This document shows, piece after piece, positions 47,828 to 60,296 of a stretch of 64,000 bases of DNA. Under the pieces are notes generated by a model. That model was not told the DNA's origin and did not search any database. It worked only from the letters and a program-made list of their open reading frames with translations. The stretch is from Nageia nagi (taxonomy: Eukaryota; Pinophyta): contig JBITNC010000001.1 in NCBI GenBank assembly GCA_050084985.1, forward strand, positions 91,202,001 to 91,266,000. Direction: 5' to 3'. The number at the start of each line of letters is the position of its first letter. The first letter of the stretch is position 1. A program made the translations under genes and the position numbers.

Positions 47828-48335
47828 TGTTGGAATATATAATGCATTATTGTAAAGGTTTGTATTAATCCTCTTAATAAATATTTTTAAATTCACTAAT
47901 ACTTAAGAGTATCATTATATAATTTAAGTATTTAAGTGAATATGATAATATAACTTGTCCTACACTCCATGTCATGAGCATGTCTCTTAGGTAAAAGGGA
48001 GTGCATGTCATACTTTTGTACATTGGGTAAAAGGGTGATCTAATGAGAGATTTTGACCTATAAATAGAAGGCTCCTTCTTTGTTATTACACACCAATTTG
48101 TGGAGTAAAGTTATGCTATAGGATAATTTTAGGATATGATATTAGAAGATTTGTAAGAGTTCATATTTGTGAATGAAGTGAGATCTAGTTAGTGGATGTA
48201 CTCCTAGTTGGAGGAACCACTTACATATTGAGTTATCTTTGTGAGATTGCTTTGTGAGTTATTTAGATGTAATTTATGAGCATACATGTGATCTTGGTAG
48301 TATAGGGTTGTGTATATTATAGTTCAATCCCTACA
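47828..48335 (+). repeat. 5' LTR of the rearranged copia element
   Basis: It begins TGTTGGAATATATAATG and ends in CCCTACA. At 508 bp it is longer than the 439-bp LTR but shares the TATA box (48,059-48,066), GTGGATGTACTCCTAGTTGG and the U3 inverted repeat (47,891-47,941). Confidence 0.9.
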
Positions 48336-48337
48336 TT

Positions 48338-48349
48338 TGGTATTAGAGC
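48338..48349 (+). promoter_or_regulatory. primer binding site of the rearranged copia element
   Basis: TGGTATTAGAGC differs at one base from the initiator Met-tRNA complement. The inverted internal segment begins at the very next base. Confidence 0.85.
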
Positions 48350-51300
48350 ACATTTTCAAGAACCTTCCTATGAATCAATACACTCTCAATTCCTTGGAAT
48401 TCAAGGATAGAGTTATCACCTATCACAACTACATCTTTTCTATACTTTTGAAAGTTTTCAAACTGATCTTTTTCAAAGCATAGGTGATTAGTGCAATTAG
48501 AGTTAACAATTCAATCACACAAAAAAGTACAAGACAAGGAGTAGAGCTCTGTAGCAAAACTAGCTTGAATATTCTTCTTTTGTTTGAAGTTTTTTACACT
48601 TCCATTATGTTTATTCTTTTTATTTCTTTTCTTTTTGTAGTAATCAACTTCTTTATGACTTTGGATGCCATAATAGTTACAAATACTATCAAACTTTACC
48701 TTAGGATTTAGATTGTTTGCTTTGCCTTTTTCATCTCTTTACTTGAAGTGGTTGTTGTTGTTGTTGTTCCTATTGCTATTGATGTTCCTATTATTACCGT
48801 TGTTTCCATTGTCTCTTTTCTCAAACCTTTTGGAGGAAGAAGGATAAGATTTATTTTGATAGTTGAACTTCTCTTTGAAAGAATTTTTGGTTGTTCGAAA
48901 AGCAACGTTATTATCCTTAGGAGAAGAAATACACACCTTTTTATTAAGGGTTTCCTCATGCTTCAAAAGGAGTTTAGAAAAGTTCTCAAGGGAGAGAAAA
49001 CTTCATATTCATCATCAAGCCTTATTTCCATAACCATCATAAAGTTTCCAAACTTTGAAGAAAGGCTTTGAAGAATGATGATGACTATGAACTCATCATT
49101 GATCCAATTGCATATACAAGCAACAAGTTAGGTCCTTAGGTTAGTGATTTTGTTCAAGTAGATGGCAACATTTTCATTTTCCCCTTGATAATATTGAAGT
49201 AACTTTTAGAGAATAATAAAATTTCTTGAAAACTTTGAACCAAGGTAGATTTGCTTAAGCTTATCCCAAGCTTCCTTTATCGAGGTTGAAGAGGAAATCA
49301 TCAGGAGCACATCATCTGAAATTGCATAAAAAATTATGGAGGTTGCCAAATCATTCTTTATGTTGTAAGCCTATAGTGCCTTCTCATCTATAGGAGGTAG
49401 AAGGTTCTCATTCACTATTTGCCAAAGCTTCCTTACCTATAATTTAGCTCTCATTCGAGGTTCCCAAATACCAAAGTTGAAACTATTAAGAATGGGTTTG
49501 GATAAAAAAGAGTCTCCCATTTGATACATAAGAATGTAAAAAAATAATAAGCATGTGGTTCAAAAAAAAACATTATATGTTAAGTTTTAACCGAATAAGT
49601 AATACATGTTACATTTAATTAACTAAGACATGCTTGTTTTGATTCACTAATGCAAATGTTATACAACTCAAATAATAATTCATGTACCCAAATAAATTTT
49701 TCATCTTAAGAACTGTAGATGTAGAATGAAATTATTGAGGTTTATTTTCTTGTCTAAAATTAGACCTTCACCTAGATGCCCACACAAGAGGAGCCCAAGT
49801 ACTACCAATCCTCAACTAGTTCATCTTGATCAGTGTTATATTTTCTCATAAGGATAAGTACCTACTATTTTCCAAGGTTATGATGTTTATTGGATTAGCC
49901 AAATTATTAATATTGATTAGATTTCAAGTTATCCTTCTAGGTTATTAGGATAATCCTTGAATGGATGTGCAGACATATGGTATCACTACACACATGCCTA
50001 TCCACCTATTGGACTTATGTCTAGACTAACAGAGGACTTAGGGGTAATTGAGAAGTATGAACTTTTCACCATTTGGATCGTTGGACTTAAAGGCTCCACT
50101 CTATCTATCTTCACCTCGTGGCTCCCCAAACAAGTCATGTTGCATAATGTACTGCAAATATGTTTATTTTAGGGGTTTGATCATTTCAATGTTTATGATT
50201 TTTGCATAAGTAAATAAAGCAAAAGTGTAAAACATAAAGTAAAGAGCATAAATAAAACATCATCCATTCATAACTTATAATATTAAGATTCCAATGGGTT
50301 TTGTTTACTAACCCCTAAAGGACATCTTTACATAGATCCATAATTTGCATAAGTTAACTTTTGAAAAAAAAAGGATGCATCATTTCATCATATCCATGCA
50401 TCATTTACATAGTTTGCACAAGTTCATTCATTAACTTTGCATAAAAAAATTGGCATGCATCAATTCCATAACTTAAAAAAATTAAGTATGCATTATTAGC
50501 TTAAAGAAATAAGTAGCATGCATCATTTAAGAAAAAATAAGTTAAACTTTGCATAAGAAATTTAGAAAGATGCAATATTTTATCAATTCTAACATGCAAT
50601 ATTTAGATAAATATTTACATAAAGATTATACAACTCCCCCTTATTTGACTTAACCATTTATCCCTAAGGATAGCATATTAATTTATCCTTAAAAATATTT
50701 GCATGCTAGAAAAAATCTTCTAAGATACATCCATTCTAATATTTTTAAGTAAATACAAAATAATTCCCCCTTTTACTTAAAAATAGCATTCCCTCTTTGA
50801 GTAACATTTCCCCTCTCAATAAATCTTTCAAACACATTTACTTAAAGAAGTAAATTTTGCAATTTAAGTAAATTGCCTCCATAAAAAGAATTTTACTAAG
50901 TAAAATTTTAAAATAAATTTTACTAAACTTGAAGATATTCATAAAAAAAAAATAAAAGAAATTAATGGTCATCATTAATTTTAACTTTACCTTTACTCTA
51001 AGAATGAACAACAAGTTAAGCTTATGGAGTAAGAAAAGAACTTTAAATTCTTTGCAGAGTATTAATTACAAAAAAATAGGAATACTCCATGCCACACTCA
51101 ATTCATGATAAAAAAGGAGGAATTGCTTGTAATAAAGCAAAAAACATTAAATGCCTCTAAAGTAATTCAACTACAAAAAATAAATGGATGCCTATAGAAG
51201 AGAGCAAGGAAACATCCAAAGGAGAGATCCTGGTGGAGGACTAGAGAGCCCTTAAAGCTTAGAGTCCTTGTCCATGTTGGTAGAGATATTGTTGGGCATA

Positions 51301-52340
51301 GAAGGTAGGCTTGGATGGAGAGTTGATGCTATATGGGATCTCAAAAAGGCGTAGAGGTCCCATAGAGGTCACTAGAGAAGGGCATTGTAGCTATGAGGAG
51401 GCAAAAGGGGTAATGCAAGTGCTTTGCTAAACATTATAATTTTGGGATAAAAAATAAATGGTCAGTGTCAAAGTTCAAGAAATAGAGGATTGGTTTTCTA
51501 GGGATGAAATAGACATATGCAGCTAAAGAAGAGGGACACACCAAGAGAGAGGGGTTGCATAGATAGACAAACAAAAGAAATGCGAGGAGGGGTTCATGGA
51601 TAGAGAGAGGGAGCTTCTTGAGCAAAGAGAGGGCAAATAAGTTTGCAAGCATAGAGAGGGAGCTGCATGATGAGAGAAGACTCTATAAGCATGCAAGAGG
51701 AGGTTTAGAGGGTGAGAAGGGGGCACGAATAGAGAGGATACCAAATGATGTTTCCACCAAGTCTCCACCAAGGGGGTTTTAAGGTGGGCAAAGCCTCAAT
51801 CAATGTGTGAAGGTTGTGAGAGGGAAGGTTGATTAGTCAACCAATGGAACAAGCTAGCAGCATAAGGGTTAAGGGTTTAACACCCTTAAAAAAAAATACA
51901 TCATGTATTTTGGAAAAAAAAAAATTGACATCTACCCACTATATTTAAAAAAAGGCCATCCTTGCTTCCTTTTTTTTTAAATAATAACCTCCTATTTAAA
52001 AAATTAATTATAAGGTAGAAAAGAGAGAAAAAAACTACACTTCTCTTAGAAAAAAAATTGTATAATACAATTATTTGATAGAAGAATTAAGGTGGGCAAA
52101 GCCTCCTCCCTTTTTTTTAATAAAAAATAGTAATACATAAAGTAATTTTTAATCAAAAATTATTGTATCTACCATAGAAGGTGTTAGTATAAACAACAAT
52201 TGCATTGTATTGCTATATATATATATATTTTAAAATGAACTAACACATAACATATATGTTAGTATCATAAATAAATAATCAAGAAGGAGGGAATTTATAC
52301 CTTATTTTGATTTTACCTCAACAATGGAAGTAGAATGAGG
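48350..52340 (-). pseudogene. inverted copia leader, gag and protease
   Basis: Read downward from 52,340: a leader that matches the start of the leader in the full-length copia element (TTGAGGTAA...AAGGTATAA), a block at 50,110-49,740 matching 40,680-41,030, then gag from about 49,560 (NFGIWEPRMRAK, NENLLPPIDEKAL, LLKHEETLNKKVCISSPKDN, a long asparagine/arginine run at 48,740-48,790), and the protease (C-T-N-H, FEKDQFENFQKYRKDVVVIG) ending at 48,350 inside the GIESVLIHRKVLEN stretch. Stops are present. A longer plus-strand open frame at 48,748-49,071 is only the antisense of gag. Confidence 0.85.
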
Positions 52341-52380
52341 AATGAATATCACTAAGATGTAAAAGAAGAGCCTTAACACC

Positions 52381-52995
52381 AATAAGAAGAGCTTCCACAT
52401 CAAGCTCTAAGCACAAGTGCTAGGTGGAAGCCATTAAAGTGGAATATGAGGCACTTAAAAAAATTGAAACATGGGATTTGGTTCGTTATCTCAATGAGAA
52501 GAATGTGATAGGCAATAAGTGGATCTATAAGGTTAAGTTTAATTTAGTTAAGGATATTGAAAAATACAAGGTAAGGTTAGTAGCTAAAGGTTTTGCTTAG
52601 AAATATAGTGTATATTATGAGGAAACCTTTGATCCTATGGCAAAGATGCCTATTTTCAGGATTATCTTGCTCTTTCTATAGCTTAAGAATGGAAAGTTTT
52701 TCAACTTGACATCAAGAGTGCATTTCTCAATGGTGACTTAGATATGAAAATCTTCATGATTCAACCAAAAGGTTTATTATGAAAGGTAAAGATTCATGTG
52801 TGTGCAAGATAAACAAGTCATTGTATGGACTTAAGCAAGCACTTAGATTCTGGTACAAGAAGATTTTAGGGTACTTTGTAGACATTGGTTTCTCCAAGTG
52901 TTTTTTTAAACTCCAATTTATATGTGCTCAATTAGAGAAAATATGTGGTCTTGATTCTCCTTTATGTGGATGATCTTTTAATAACTAGGAATAAA
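52381..52995 (+). pseudogene. copia reverse transcriptase fragment
   Basis: It opens with the linker KHKC..VEAIKVEYEALKKIETW, then NKWIYKVKFN, KVRLVAKGF, YEETFDP, AFLNGDLDMKIF-like, INKSLYGLKQALRFWYKKIL and L-L-Y-V-D-D (52,963-52,974). The catalytic aspartates are intact, but frameshifts and stops break the frame, and similarity ends about 20 bases later without the thumb or RNase H. Confidence 0.85.
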
Positions 52996-54447
52996 TTTAT
53001 GGGTACAATTCAGTACAATGCTCGTTAGCTACTATCTACTAGCTTTGCAATCTTTATGATCTCTACTGTAGATGTTAGTAATCAAAGTAATGGTGGTTAA
53101 TAGACATTATGTAACTTATTTTAAGAAGAAAGTGCCACTATTATGTGGAAATGAGTTAGTGTCAACACATTAATAGGGCCTCAAGGGTCAAACACTTAAG
53201 ATAAAGTGGACCTAGGCATTCCTTCTTATGCATTACTCTTTCCTTTGCTTAGTGGGTTCTATGTTCTTCGATTCAAGCTCTATTGATGATCTGGTTCTTT
53301 GGGACCCTTTGATTTTAGTCAAAAATCATGATGTCTTCTCTCAGAATCAATGGGTCTATTGATGATTTGATTCTTCTGGGACCTACTAATTTTAGCCAAA
53401 AATCATGACATTATCTCTCAAAATTGATGGGCTCTATTAATGATCTAGTTCTTTCGAGACTCATTGATTTCAAACAAAAATCATGATGTCATCTTTTAGA
53501 ATTGGTAGGCTCTATTGATGATCTAGTTCTTAATTTATGCAAGTCCTAGACACTTATGTCAACAATTCCTAAACATTTAAGGGAATAAATATAACTCTTG
53601 AACATTTTTATTTACATAACTTTTAGGTATTCTTTACAATTCTCTCGGGTACTCTTAAAAAAATAACATAACTCTCAGGTAGTCTTATTTACAAAATTAA
53701 CACTCTAAAAGAAAGAAATGATAAGAGGAGGTATTAACAAGAATGAAGGAATACAAGAATTTACAACTCACATAGACTCTAAGAGATTAATATGCCTCCT
53801 AGGCACTCTTGTATACATAACTCTCAGGCAGTAAAGAATAAAAGAATAGAGAATAAAGAATAATTAGAATTACCTAATTCAGAGTGTAATTTAAAAGAAT
53901 ACAATCTTTTGGTAGCTCTTTGAGGTCTCTACCTGCTGGAGAATAGAACCTTTTAATTGCTGCTTCCATTAGCTTGTCTAGAAGTAGACTTGCTAGAGGT
54001 ATTAGCTGTTGTAATTAGCTCTGCTAGGAGGAATGGCTGCATCTATTTACTTAGATCACTAAGATCTTTATAGTCAATCTATGATAAGATAGTGGATGTC
54101 TTAATCTTCACTATATCTACTTTAAACCCTATCAGAACATTATCTAGCCTTCCAACATGCAAAAATATTATAATTGCTTCCTAAGCCAACTCATTTATTT
54201 GTTGTAAGTATGAGATTTGCTTATTAAAAAAATATTGTTTAAGGAACATAATGTTATTGGCTACCCAACTGGTAGCACTACCTTGTATATTTTATTCTTC
54301 CCATAATTTGGGAGCCTTCATCTCAATCAAAGAATTAAAGAATTTGTTAATGACTGCTAGCTCTATTGTGAGTTGATGCTTATTAATATCAATGCTAAAC
54401 ATCAAATTTTGGAGTTCACAAATATCTTGTATCTTCCTTTAATACAA
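52996..54447. other. unclassified sequence with a tandem repeat
   Basis: I recognise no gene. 53,560-53,860 has loosely repeated phrases (CTCTCAGGTAGTCTTATTTAC-like). It may contain the 3' LTR or 3' UTR of the minus-strand Tat-like element, but no matching LTR partner was found near 63,060-64,000. Confidence 0.4.
53277..53532. repeat. tandem repeat, 76-78-bp unit, about 3.3 copies
   Basis: The phrase TCTATTGATGATCTGGTTCTT recurs at 53,279, 53,355, 53,433 and 53,511 with small changes. Between occurrences lies a conserved CAAAAATCATGATGTCATCT-like segment. Confidence 0.8.
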
Positions 54448-57114
54448 CTATTTTGATATGGGAGAGATTGCTGCTATGTCTTTTTCAATCAAGATTGCTA
54501 AATGAGCATGCATTCTTTCTAATACTATTCTGGGTGTATCTAAAACTAGCTTATGGAGAGCAGTTTGAATATGGAACTCCTTGATGATTTGTATAGTTTC
54601 TTCCTTAAGCAAATGCAAGTGTGATAATGTTATCATTCTATCATCGACTTGCTCCACCAAAGATTTTTTAAAATTCTTCATGAGCAATAACAACTTTGCA
54701 TTATCATCAAATAAAACTTTATTTGTTGCAATGACAGTTTGTAGCTCAGCCTCAGCATGCTTGACCTTTTGAGCATCAATGAATTTAGCTTGAGCTTTAA
54801 GATCTTGTATTATTTGATTTGCAGCATCTAGCTCAGCTTTTATTATTGTCATGCTCTTGTCAAACTCTAATTTCTACTTATCAAGCATTATAATCAATTC
54901 TTTGTTTTTATTTTGCAACCTAGCTACTATTTTATCTTTAAATGAGCAATCTTTCTTATACTGATATATTTTCTTATTCAATTTTTTTATCTTAGTCTCT
55001 ATTTCTTGAAAACTTTTACCAATTACCATTGAAGTATTTACTAAGAATCTTGATTATTCAATTTTTGGTGCACTCTACATATTTACATCTATTATAGCCA
55101 TTGGAGTAATATCCAGTTGCTCTTATTTGAAAGGCATCTATGCTATTTTAATATCTCTCATTTCTATTACTTTGCTCAAAATTCTCCACTATTGCTTAGG
55201 AAGCATAGGAGACTTATTAACAAAATTTGCCCAATCAATGGGCTCTGTAATTTGTGTAGAAAAAATTGATTTTATTTTCTCTTACAAGGCTGTAGGAATC
55301 AAAGAATGGGGAGTATTAAATCCACTTGAAATAGGTATCTCAACTTGTTGAATAGGATGTGACTACCGGAGAGGTGTCAAGTGTTGAACTTTTGTTTCTA
55401 GCTTTGCCTCTTCCATGACCTTGTCTTGGTCCTCAATCTTATCCATTGGTATAGAGTCTTTCTTTTTTCTAGATTCATCATCATCATCTCTCAATCCTCC
55501 TTCAAGTTTAGCTGCTATAGATCCACTGACTCTAGGTGCACTTCCCTTTCCTTGTTGAATTTGGGTATGCTCCTTTTCTAATGTTTATTCCTACATCTAG
55601 GCTTCTTATGTAACATCGGTATCTACATCTTGGGGCTCTCTTAATTCTCCTATATCAAAAATTTATGCCTCTTTTACCACCACCTTTGGAACTTATCCTA
55701 TAGCCTTTGAAGGTGAAGGTACAGTCATTTGTGACTATGACCTTATTGTATTGGTATGAGGCTTTTTTACAAGCTTCTCTTCTTTTTTAGGATTTGTTGT
55801 TTTTGAGCAAGGGTTTGTATTTTCTTTTTCTTCTTTGGAGAAGGCTCCTAGGAATAGGTGGTAGTGTTTGAAGGGTCTATCTCTCCCTTCTTTAGAAGCT
55901 CAACCATGCTAGATGGTTGTCCTATCTATACTAGCCTTGATCCTGCAATAGATTTTCCTTGAAAATGAGGGGGAAGGGGCTATCCCAACTCTGGTAAAGG
56001 ATCTTTGGCATACTCAGCCTCCCAATTCTATTATATTTTAATTTTTAAATAATTCACTCTCTATGTGCTGAATTTTTATTGTATACTCAAATTTGAATTT
56101 TGTAAAATAATAAATTTTATTAGGACCCCACCCAAGATTTGCTAACTAGGTGAGGACCTCTGGGTTGAGGAAAAATCTTATCTCTTATTTTCCCAATTTC
56201 TATACTTCCTTATTCTCTCAAGGGCCATATAAGCCTTATTTAGGGGTATAAAATTTCAATTAAGGGACATTTCTTATTCCTATTTAGATTTATTTACAAA
56301 ATATTCTATATGAGGCTTACTATCATGGAAAAAAGTTGGATGTTTTTTGCTTAACCTTATTACTTGGGTCATCTCTTCTAAATGATCATACATTCATGGA
56401 GCTTCCACCATATCTAATTTAAAATTATATATAGTAAATTGAGCTATACTATCTTTACACCCTATTTTAAAAAGAGTAAAATTTTTAGTAGAAGCGGGTA
56501 TATCTACAATAGACTTAAAATTACCCTCAAACCCATATTTATTCTCTATAGCACGAATCTATCCTCCCATTTCTATTGAATACAACTAGAGGGTTACATA
56601 TTTGGGTAATAAAAAAGATTTTTCAAAATACCCATATATAGATTATCATGGTGCAACTTTTTAAGAAGTACCATTCATTGATTTTATTTCCTCCTTATAG
56701 CTCCCTCATTATGCTTTTGCACAGTCTACTAGTAAGTTTTTTGATCAAAATTTTTATTGCTATTGCATATAACTTATCTATAAACTTGTAGTAAGATCCA
56801 TGCATCTTACTCAAAATTGGTACCATCAGGTTGATTAGCATTGATGTAGCATTGAAATTCATCGGCTCAACTGGTAGCCCAACCTCTATAAGTTTGTCAA
56901 GATTTTGATGGACAAAGAGCCACCAAAGATATGAGGAGTGTCTAAAGTTTGAATTCTGAATTTTAAATAGACACCTCTTTATCTCACCAGTAATGAAAGC
57001 TGGGAATTCATAGCAGACATGAGCTTCTATAATATTATAAGCCATACATACCATGGCTTCATTTACTTCAATCTGGGTTTTCTTTCCTAGGATAACTGCT
57101 AGTGCTTGCAACAC
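54448..57114 (-). pseudogene. long extra ORF downstream of integrase in the Tat-like element
   Basis: Read downward, three frame-shifted parts form one protein-like stretch of nearly 890 codons. N-terminal part (57,114-56,695): 139 codons without a stop, rich in aromatic residues (CYEFPAFITGEIKRCLF, SSYLWWLFVHQN). Middle (56,650-55,800): EKSFLLPKYVTL, YGFEGNFKSIVDIPASTKNF, IGCKDSIAQFTIYNFKLDM, ending in a K-K-K-K-K run. C-terminal part (55,780-54,448): a charged, proline/serine linker, then a coiled coil of about 200 residues (KSFQEIETKIKKLNKKIYQY, MTIIKAELDAANQIIQDLKA). Many stops are TAG/TAA at likely glutamines. Position and strand tie it to the gag-pol at 57,180-62,754. I do not recognise the protein; extra ORFs occur in Ogre and Athila elements, but I cannot say that this is homologous to them. 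Confidence 0.65.
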
Positions 57115-57179
57115 TTCTCTATCTTTTTTCTTTCAAAAAGGGCTATCTTTTTTAAGTATTTAAAACTATTTACAATATA

Positions 57180-58300
57180 CATTGCTTTGCAGGTACTACA
57201 AGATCATCTCATTACCCAGTAATATTTCAAATAGATCCCATTGATAAGAATAGGTAATTCATGAGACCTAGTAATATCTTGCAATTTGAATGCATTACTT
57301 TGCATGTCTTGAATGATCATGTAAGGTTTGCTCCAAAGAGAATCAAATTTTTAGTGTCTTTTGGGCTTTGTTCTTTCTTCATCCCATTTGAGGACAATAT
57401 CACCTGGTTCAAACTTCACCTAAAAGGACTTTTCTTTATAAATCACTACTTAACAATGTGTTGGTGATGCTAGAATGACTCATATGCTTTATTTTGATCT
57501 TCCTCTAATTTTAGGAGATGAATATATCTAGATTTTAGTGGCTCAAAGTGATTATCTTACATTTCTTGTAGGATTTTCAATGCTGGTAACTCCATGTGTA
57601 TTGGCAACATAGGTCTTTTACCATATACCAATGCATATGGGGATGTCTTTATTGTTGATTTCATACTAATCCTATCTACCTATAATGCAAAGTCTAATTG
57701 TGTATGCCATTGTCTAGGATTCCCTTCAATTGTTCTCTTGATGATCCAAGTTAAATTTTTGTTAGTTGATTTCGCTAACCCATTACCTTGTGGGTAATAG
57801 TTTGAAGAGAACAACTAGTACGCTCCACACTAAGCTACAAAGCTTGACAAATTACCTTTGATAAATGCCAAGCTATTATTTGACATAATAGTTTATGGGA
57901 TTGTAAAATGATGATTATCCTTTTAATCATTTATATCATCATTTCTTGATCTGCATTTTTACATGACATAGCCTCTAACCATCTAGTGAAGTAATCTATT
58001 ACAATCAAAATAAACTTATGGCATATCAAAGAATTTAGGTTTATAAAACCAATGAAGTCCATACCTCATTATTGAAAGAGTTCTTCGACTACCACAAGTT
58101 TGAGAGGCATTGTAGCTTGTCTCCTCTTTTCCACAAATCTATTGAACTTGTCACATTCCTAGGCAATCTTGAATGAATCTTGAAATATAGTGGGTCAATA
58201 ATATCTAACTTGTAATACTTTTGCTGATGTAGTTGGTCTACTGTAATGCCCACTAGAGAATCAGTAATAAAATTCATACAATATTCTATAAGATTCATCT
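57180..58300 (-). pseudogene. Tat-like element: integrase
   Basis: Minus-strand readings show the core domain pieces RYGLHWFYKPK (family: W-G-M-D-F-I-G), MSNNSLAF (family: S-D-N-G..F), the diagnostic SSNYYPQGNGLANSTNKNL (catalytic Glu replaced by Asn), RQWHTQLDFAL and TSPYALVYGKRPMLPIHMEL, then a C-terminal KFEPGDIVLKW and a P-Y block. Y-Y-P-Q-G-N-G is typical of Tat/Athila integrases. Frameshifts and stops are frequent. Confidence 0.8.
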
Positions 58301-58650
58301 TGAGTTACACATCTAAGTAGGGTTTGATCAAATTTTTTTATACAAATAGTCATCTATCATGATAAACTTGAGGGCATGCAACTTGAATCTTCTTCTTTGA
58401 AATCTATCTAGAGCTCCAAGGCACCTACCAATTTGGAAATAAATCATGATTTGTTTAATCCAATCACTTTTTTAATTGGGTTGCTATTCATCCTCCATAA
58501 GAGTGATCATATGTGAAGCTTCAAATATATTTTCATAGAGAACTCTGCCTCTGATCAGCTTGGTTGGCTTAATTTCTATGTCATATTCCATTATTTTAGT
58601 GATCCAACGAGCCTTTTCTTCACTTTGATCTCCTTGTATAATATAATTTC

Positions 58651-59799
58651 TTACATCTGGATGGATGGTAAATACAAGGATTCTATTATGGAGACATAAT
58701 GCTTGAATTTTTTAAGCCCCTTAATTATGGAAAACACTTGTTTTTCAATAAATGAGTACATTTGCTGATGTTGATGTAGTGTTTGACTATGAAAGGCAAT
58801 CAGATGTTCTTCATTGTTGTCATTTTTTAATGCAAAAATTATAGCAATGCTCCTATCTACTCCATGTGCATACATGATAAAATATTTTGACATATCAAGA
58901 TTTTTAAGCATGAGAGCTTCTATTATAACCTTTTTTATTTCTTTGAAGGCAACTTTTGCTTCATATGACCAAGAAAATATAGTATCTTTCTTTAGCATTG
59001 AAGTGATTAGGGATACAATCTCTAAAAAATTATTGATAAATTTTCTAAAAAAATTGATTTGACCAAGGAATGATTGCAAGGCGTTCTTGTTAGAGGTGAG
59101 TGGCAATGCTTTTATAGCTTTTACTCTATCTAAATTGATTATTAGTCCCTCTTTTAAGACAATGTGGCCAAGTAACTTTCCTTGATTGATTATAAAAAAT
59201 TGATTTATTTGGATTTATTTAAATGAAAAACTTCATTCATCTTTTAAAGACCTCTCTTAGATGTTCCAAGTGATCACTTCTACTTTTGGAGAAGACTATG
59301 ATATCATCTAGATAGATTAGTATAATCTTATTTATTATCTCAACAAATGCATGATCCATGGCTCTTTGAAAGGTAGCTCCTGCATTAGAAAGACCAAATG
59401 GCATTTTTTGAAAAGCAAATGTCCCCCATTTAGTTGTAAATGCTATTTTGAATTGATCTTCATCTTTCACCTAAATTTGGTTAAATCTTGAATAACCATC
59501 AATCATTGAAAAATAGCAAGCTCTAGCTACTATATGTAGGATCTGATCCATAGGAGGGAGAGGGTAATTATATTTTAGAGACACTTTATTGAATTTTATA
59601 GAATCAATACAAAGTTTGATTTCTCCACTTTTCTTTCTAACAGGAACTAGATTTGCAACTCAAGAAGAATGCTTGATAGGATAAATAATTTTTGAATCAA
59701 GAAGTTTGATTAACTCTTGTTTCATAGATTCCTCTATTTTTGAGTTGACTGATCTTTATTTTTTTTTGTATAGTTTGACCTTTGGTTCAAGCTCAATTG
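58651..59799 (-). pseudogene. Tat-like element: reverse transcriptase and RNase H
   Basis: From 59,794 downward: a stretch with P-V-R-K-K-S-G-E-I, YNYPLPPMDQILH, MIDGYSRFNQI, then a 77-codon clean frame from 59,470 with FTTKWGTFAFQKMPFGLSNA, GATFQRAMDHAF and an intact catalytic Y-L-D-D (59,303-59,314). After a break the next frame (59,106-58,651) has LQSFLGQINFFRKFI, then RNase H (MYAHGVDRSIAIIFALKND, IAFHSQTL, EKQVFSIIKGLKKFKHYV). Several residues and frames are broken. The N-terminal end of the domain is separated from this part by the solo LTR at 59,800-60,296. Confidence 0.88.
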
Positions 59800-60296
59800 T
59801 GAAGGATTTGAACTAGATCTAAACAAATCCTCTAGGACCTTAGACTAGGAAACTCAAGTGTACACTTCTATAATTCTAAGAAAATCATTCACACAATATG
59901 ACACCAATATAATGTGGTTCCTCCTCCTTGGGAGTACATCCACAACTAGTTCTCTTATTCTCAAATCTATGTCTCTCTTACAACTATTCTCTAGCTCTCT
60001 CCTACACAACCAAGTAGAGTAATCTTACTCAAAACTTAGATATGTTTACATGAGGAGAGGCCCTCTATTTATAGGTTGAGAGCACCTCCCTAACCTTCCT
60101 TTAACCCAAGGGTAAGCTTAGGGTTACATTAAATGTACCACCAAACTTCAACCTACCAACTAACTCCTTTGGTAAAGTCAAAGTCTATACATTAAAGAAT
60201 TCTATTAATCACTTAAGGTATCTACATACCCTTAAGTGATTAATTGAATTTACAAGGAGTTTAGATATTCACAATATTTCATTACAAATTCTAACA
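59800..60296 (-). mobile_element. solo copia LTR inside the Tat-like pol
   Basis: On the minus strand it begins TGTTAGAATTTGTAATG, like the full-length copia LTR at 38,265, and ends CCTTCA. It carries the TATA box (inverted, 60,066-60,073), the GTGGATGTACTCC block and the U3 hairpin (60,205-60,243). AATTG flanks it on both sides (59,795-59,799 and 60,297-60,301), the 5-bp duplication of a copia insertion. No internal sequence is present, so LTR-LTR recombination left one copy. It interrupts pol between the spacer and RT, so it is younger than the Tat-like element. Confidence 0.93.

Larger units (their letters stand above)
47828..52995 (+). mobile_element. rearranged Ty1/copia element with an inverted leader-gag-protease block
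   Basis: The order on + is: LTR (47,828-48,335), primer site (48,338-48,349), then protease, gag and leader in the minus orientation (48,350 up to about 52,340), then RT in the plus orientation (52,381-52,995). The integrase is missing. Every part aligns with the full-length copia element at 38,265-46,612, which has the normal order, so the inversion is evident by comparison. The inverted block starts directly behind the primer site. No 3' LTR was found; similarity stops inside RT just after Y-V-D-D. AAGGA (47,823-47,827) before the LTR could be the left target duplication. Confidence 0.85.

Noticed and set aside
48748-49071. 107-codon plus-strand frame
   Set aside because: It is the antisense of the inverted copia gag, whose minus-strand motifs match the gag at 41,190-42,120.
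51434-51771. Minus-strand frames of 72-82 codons
   Set aside because: They fall in the inverted noncoding copia leader and show no conserved motif.
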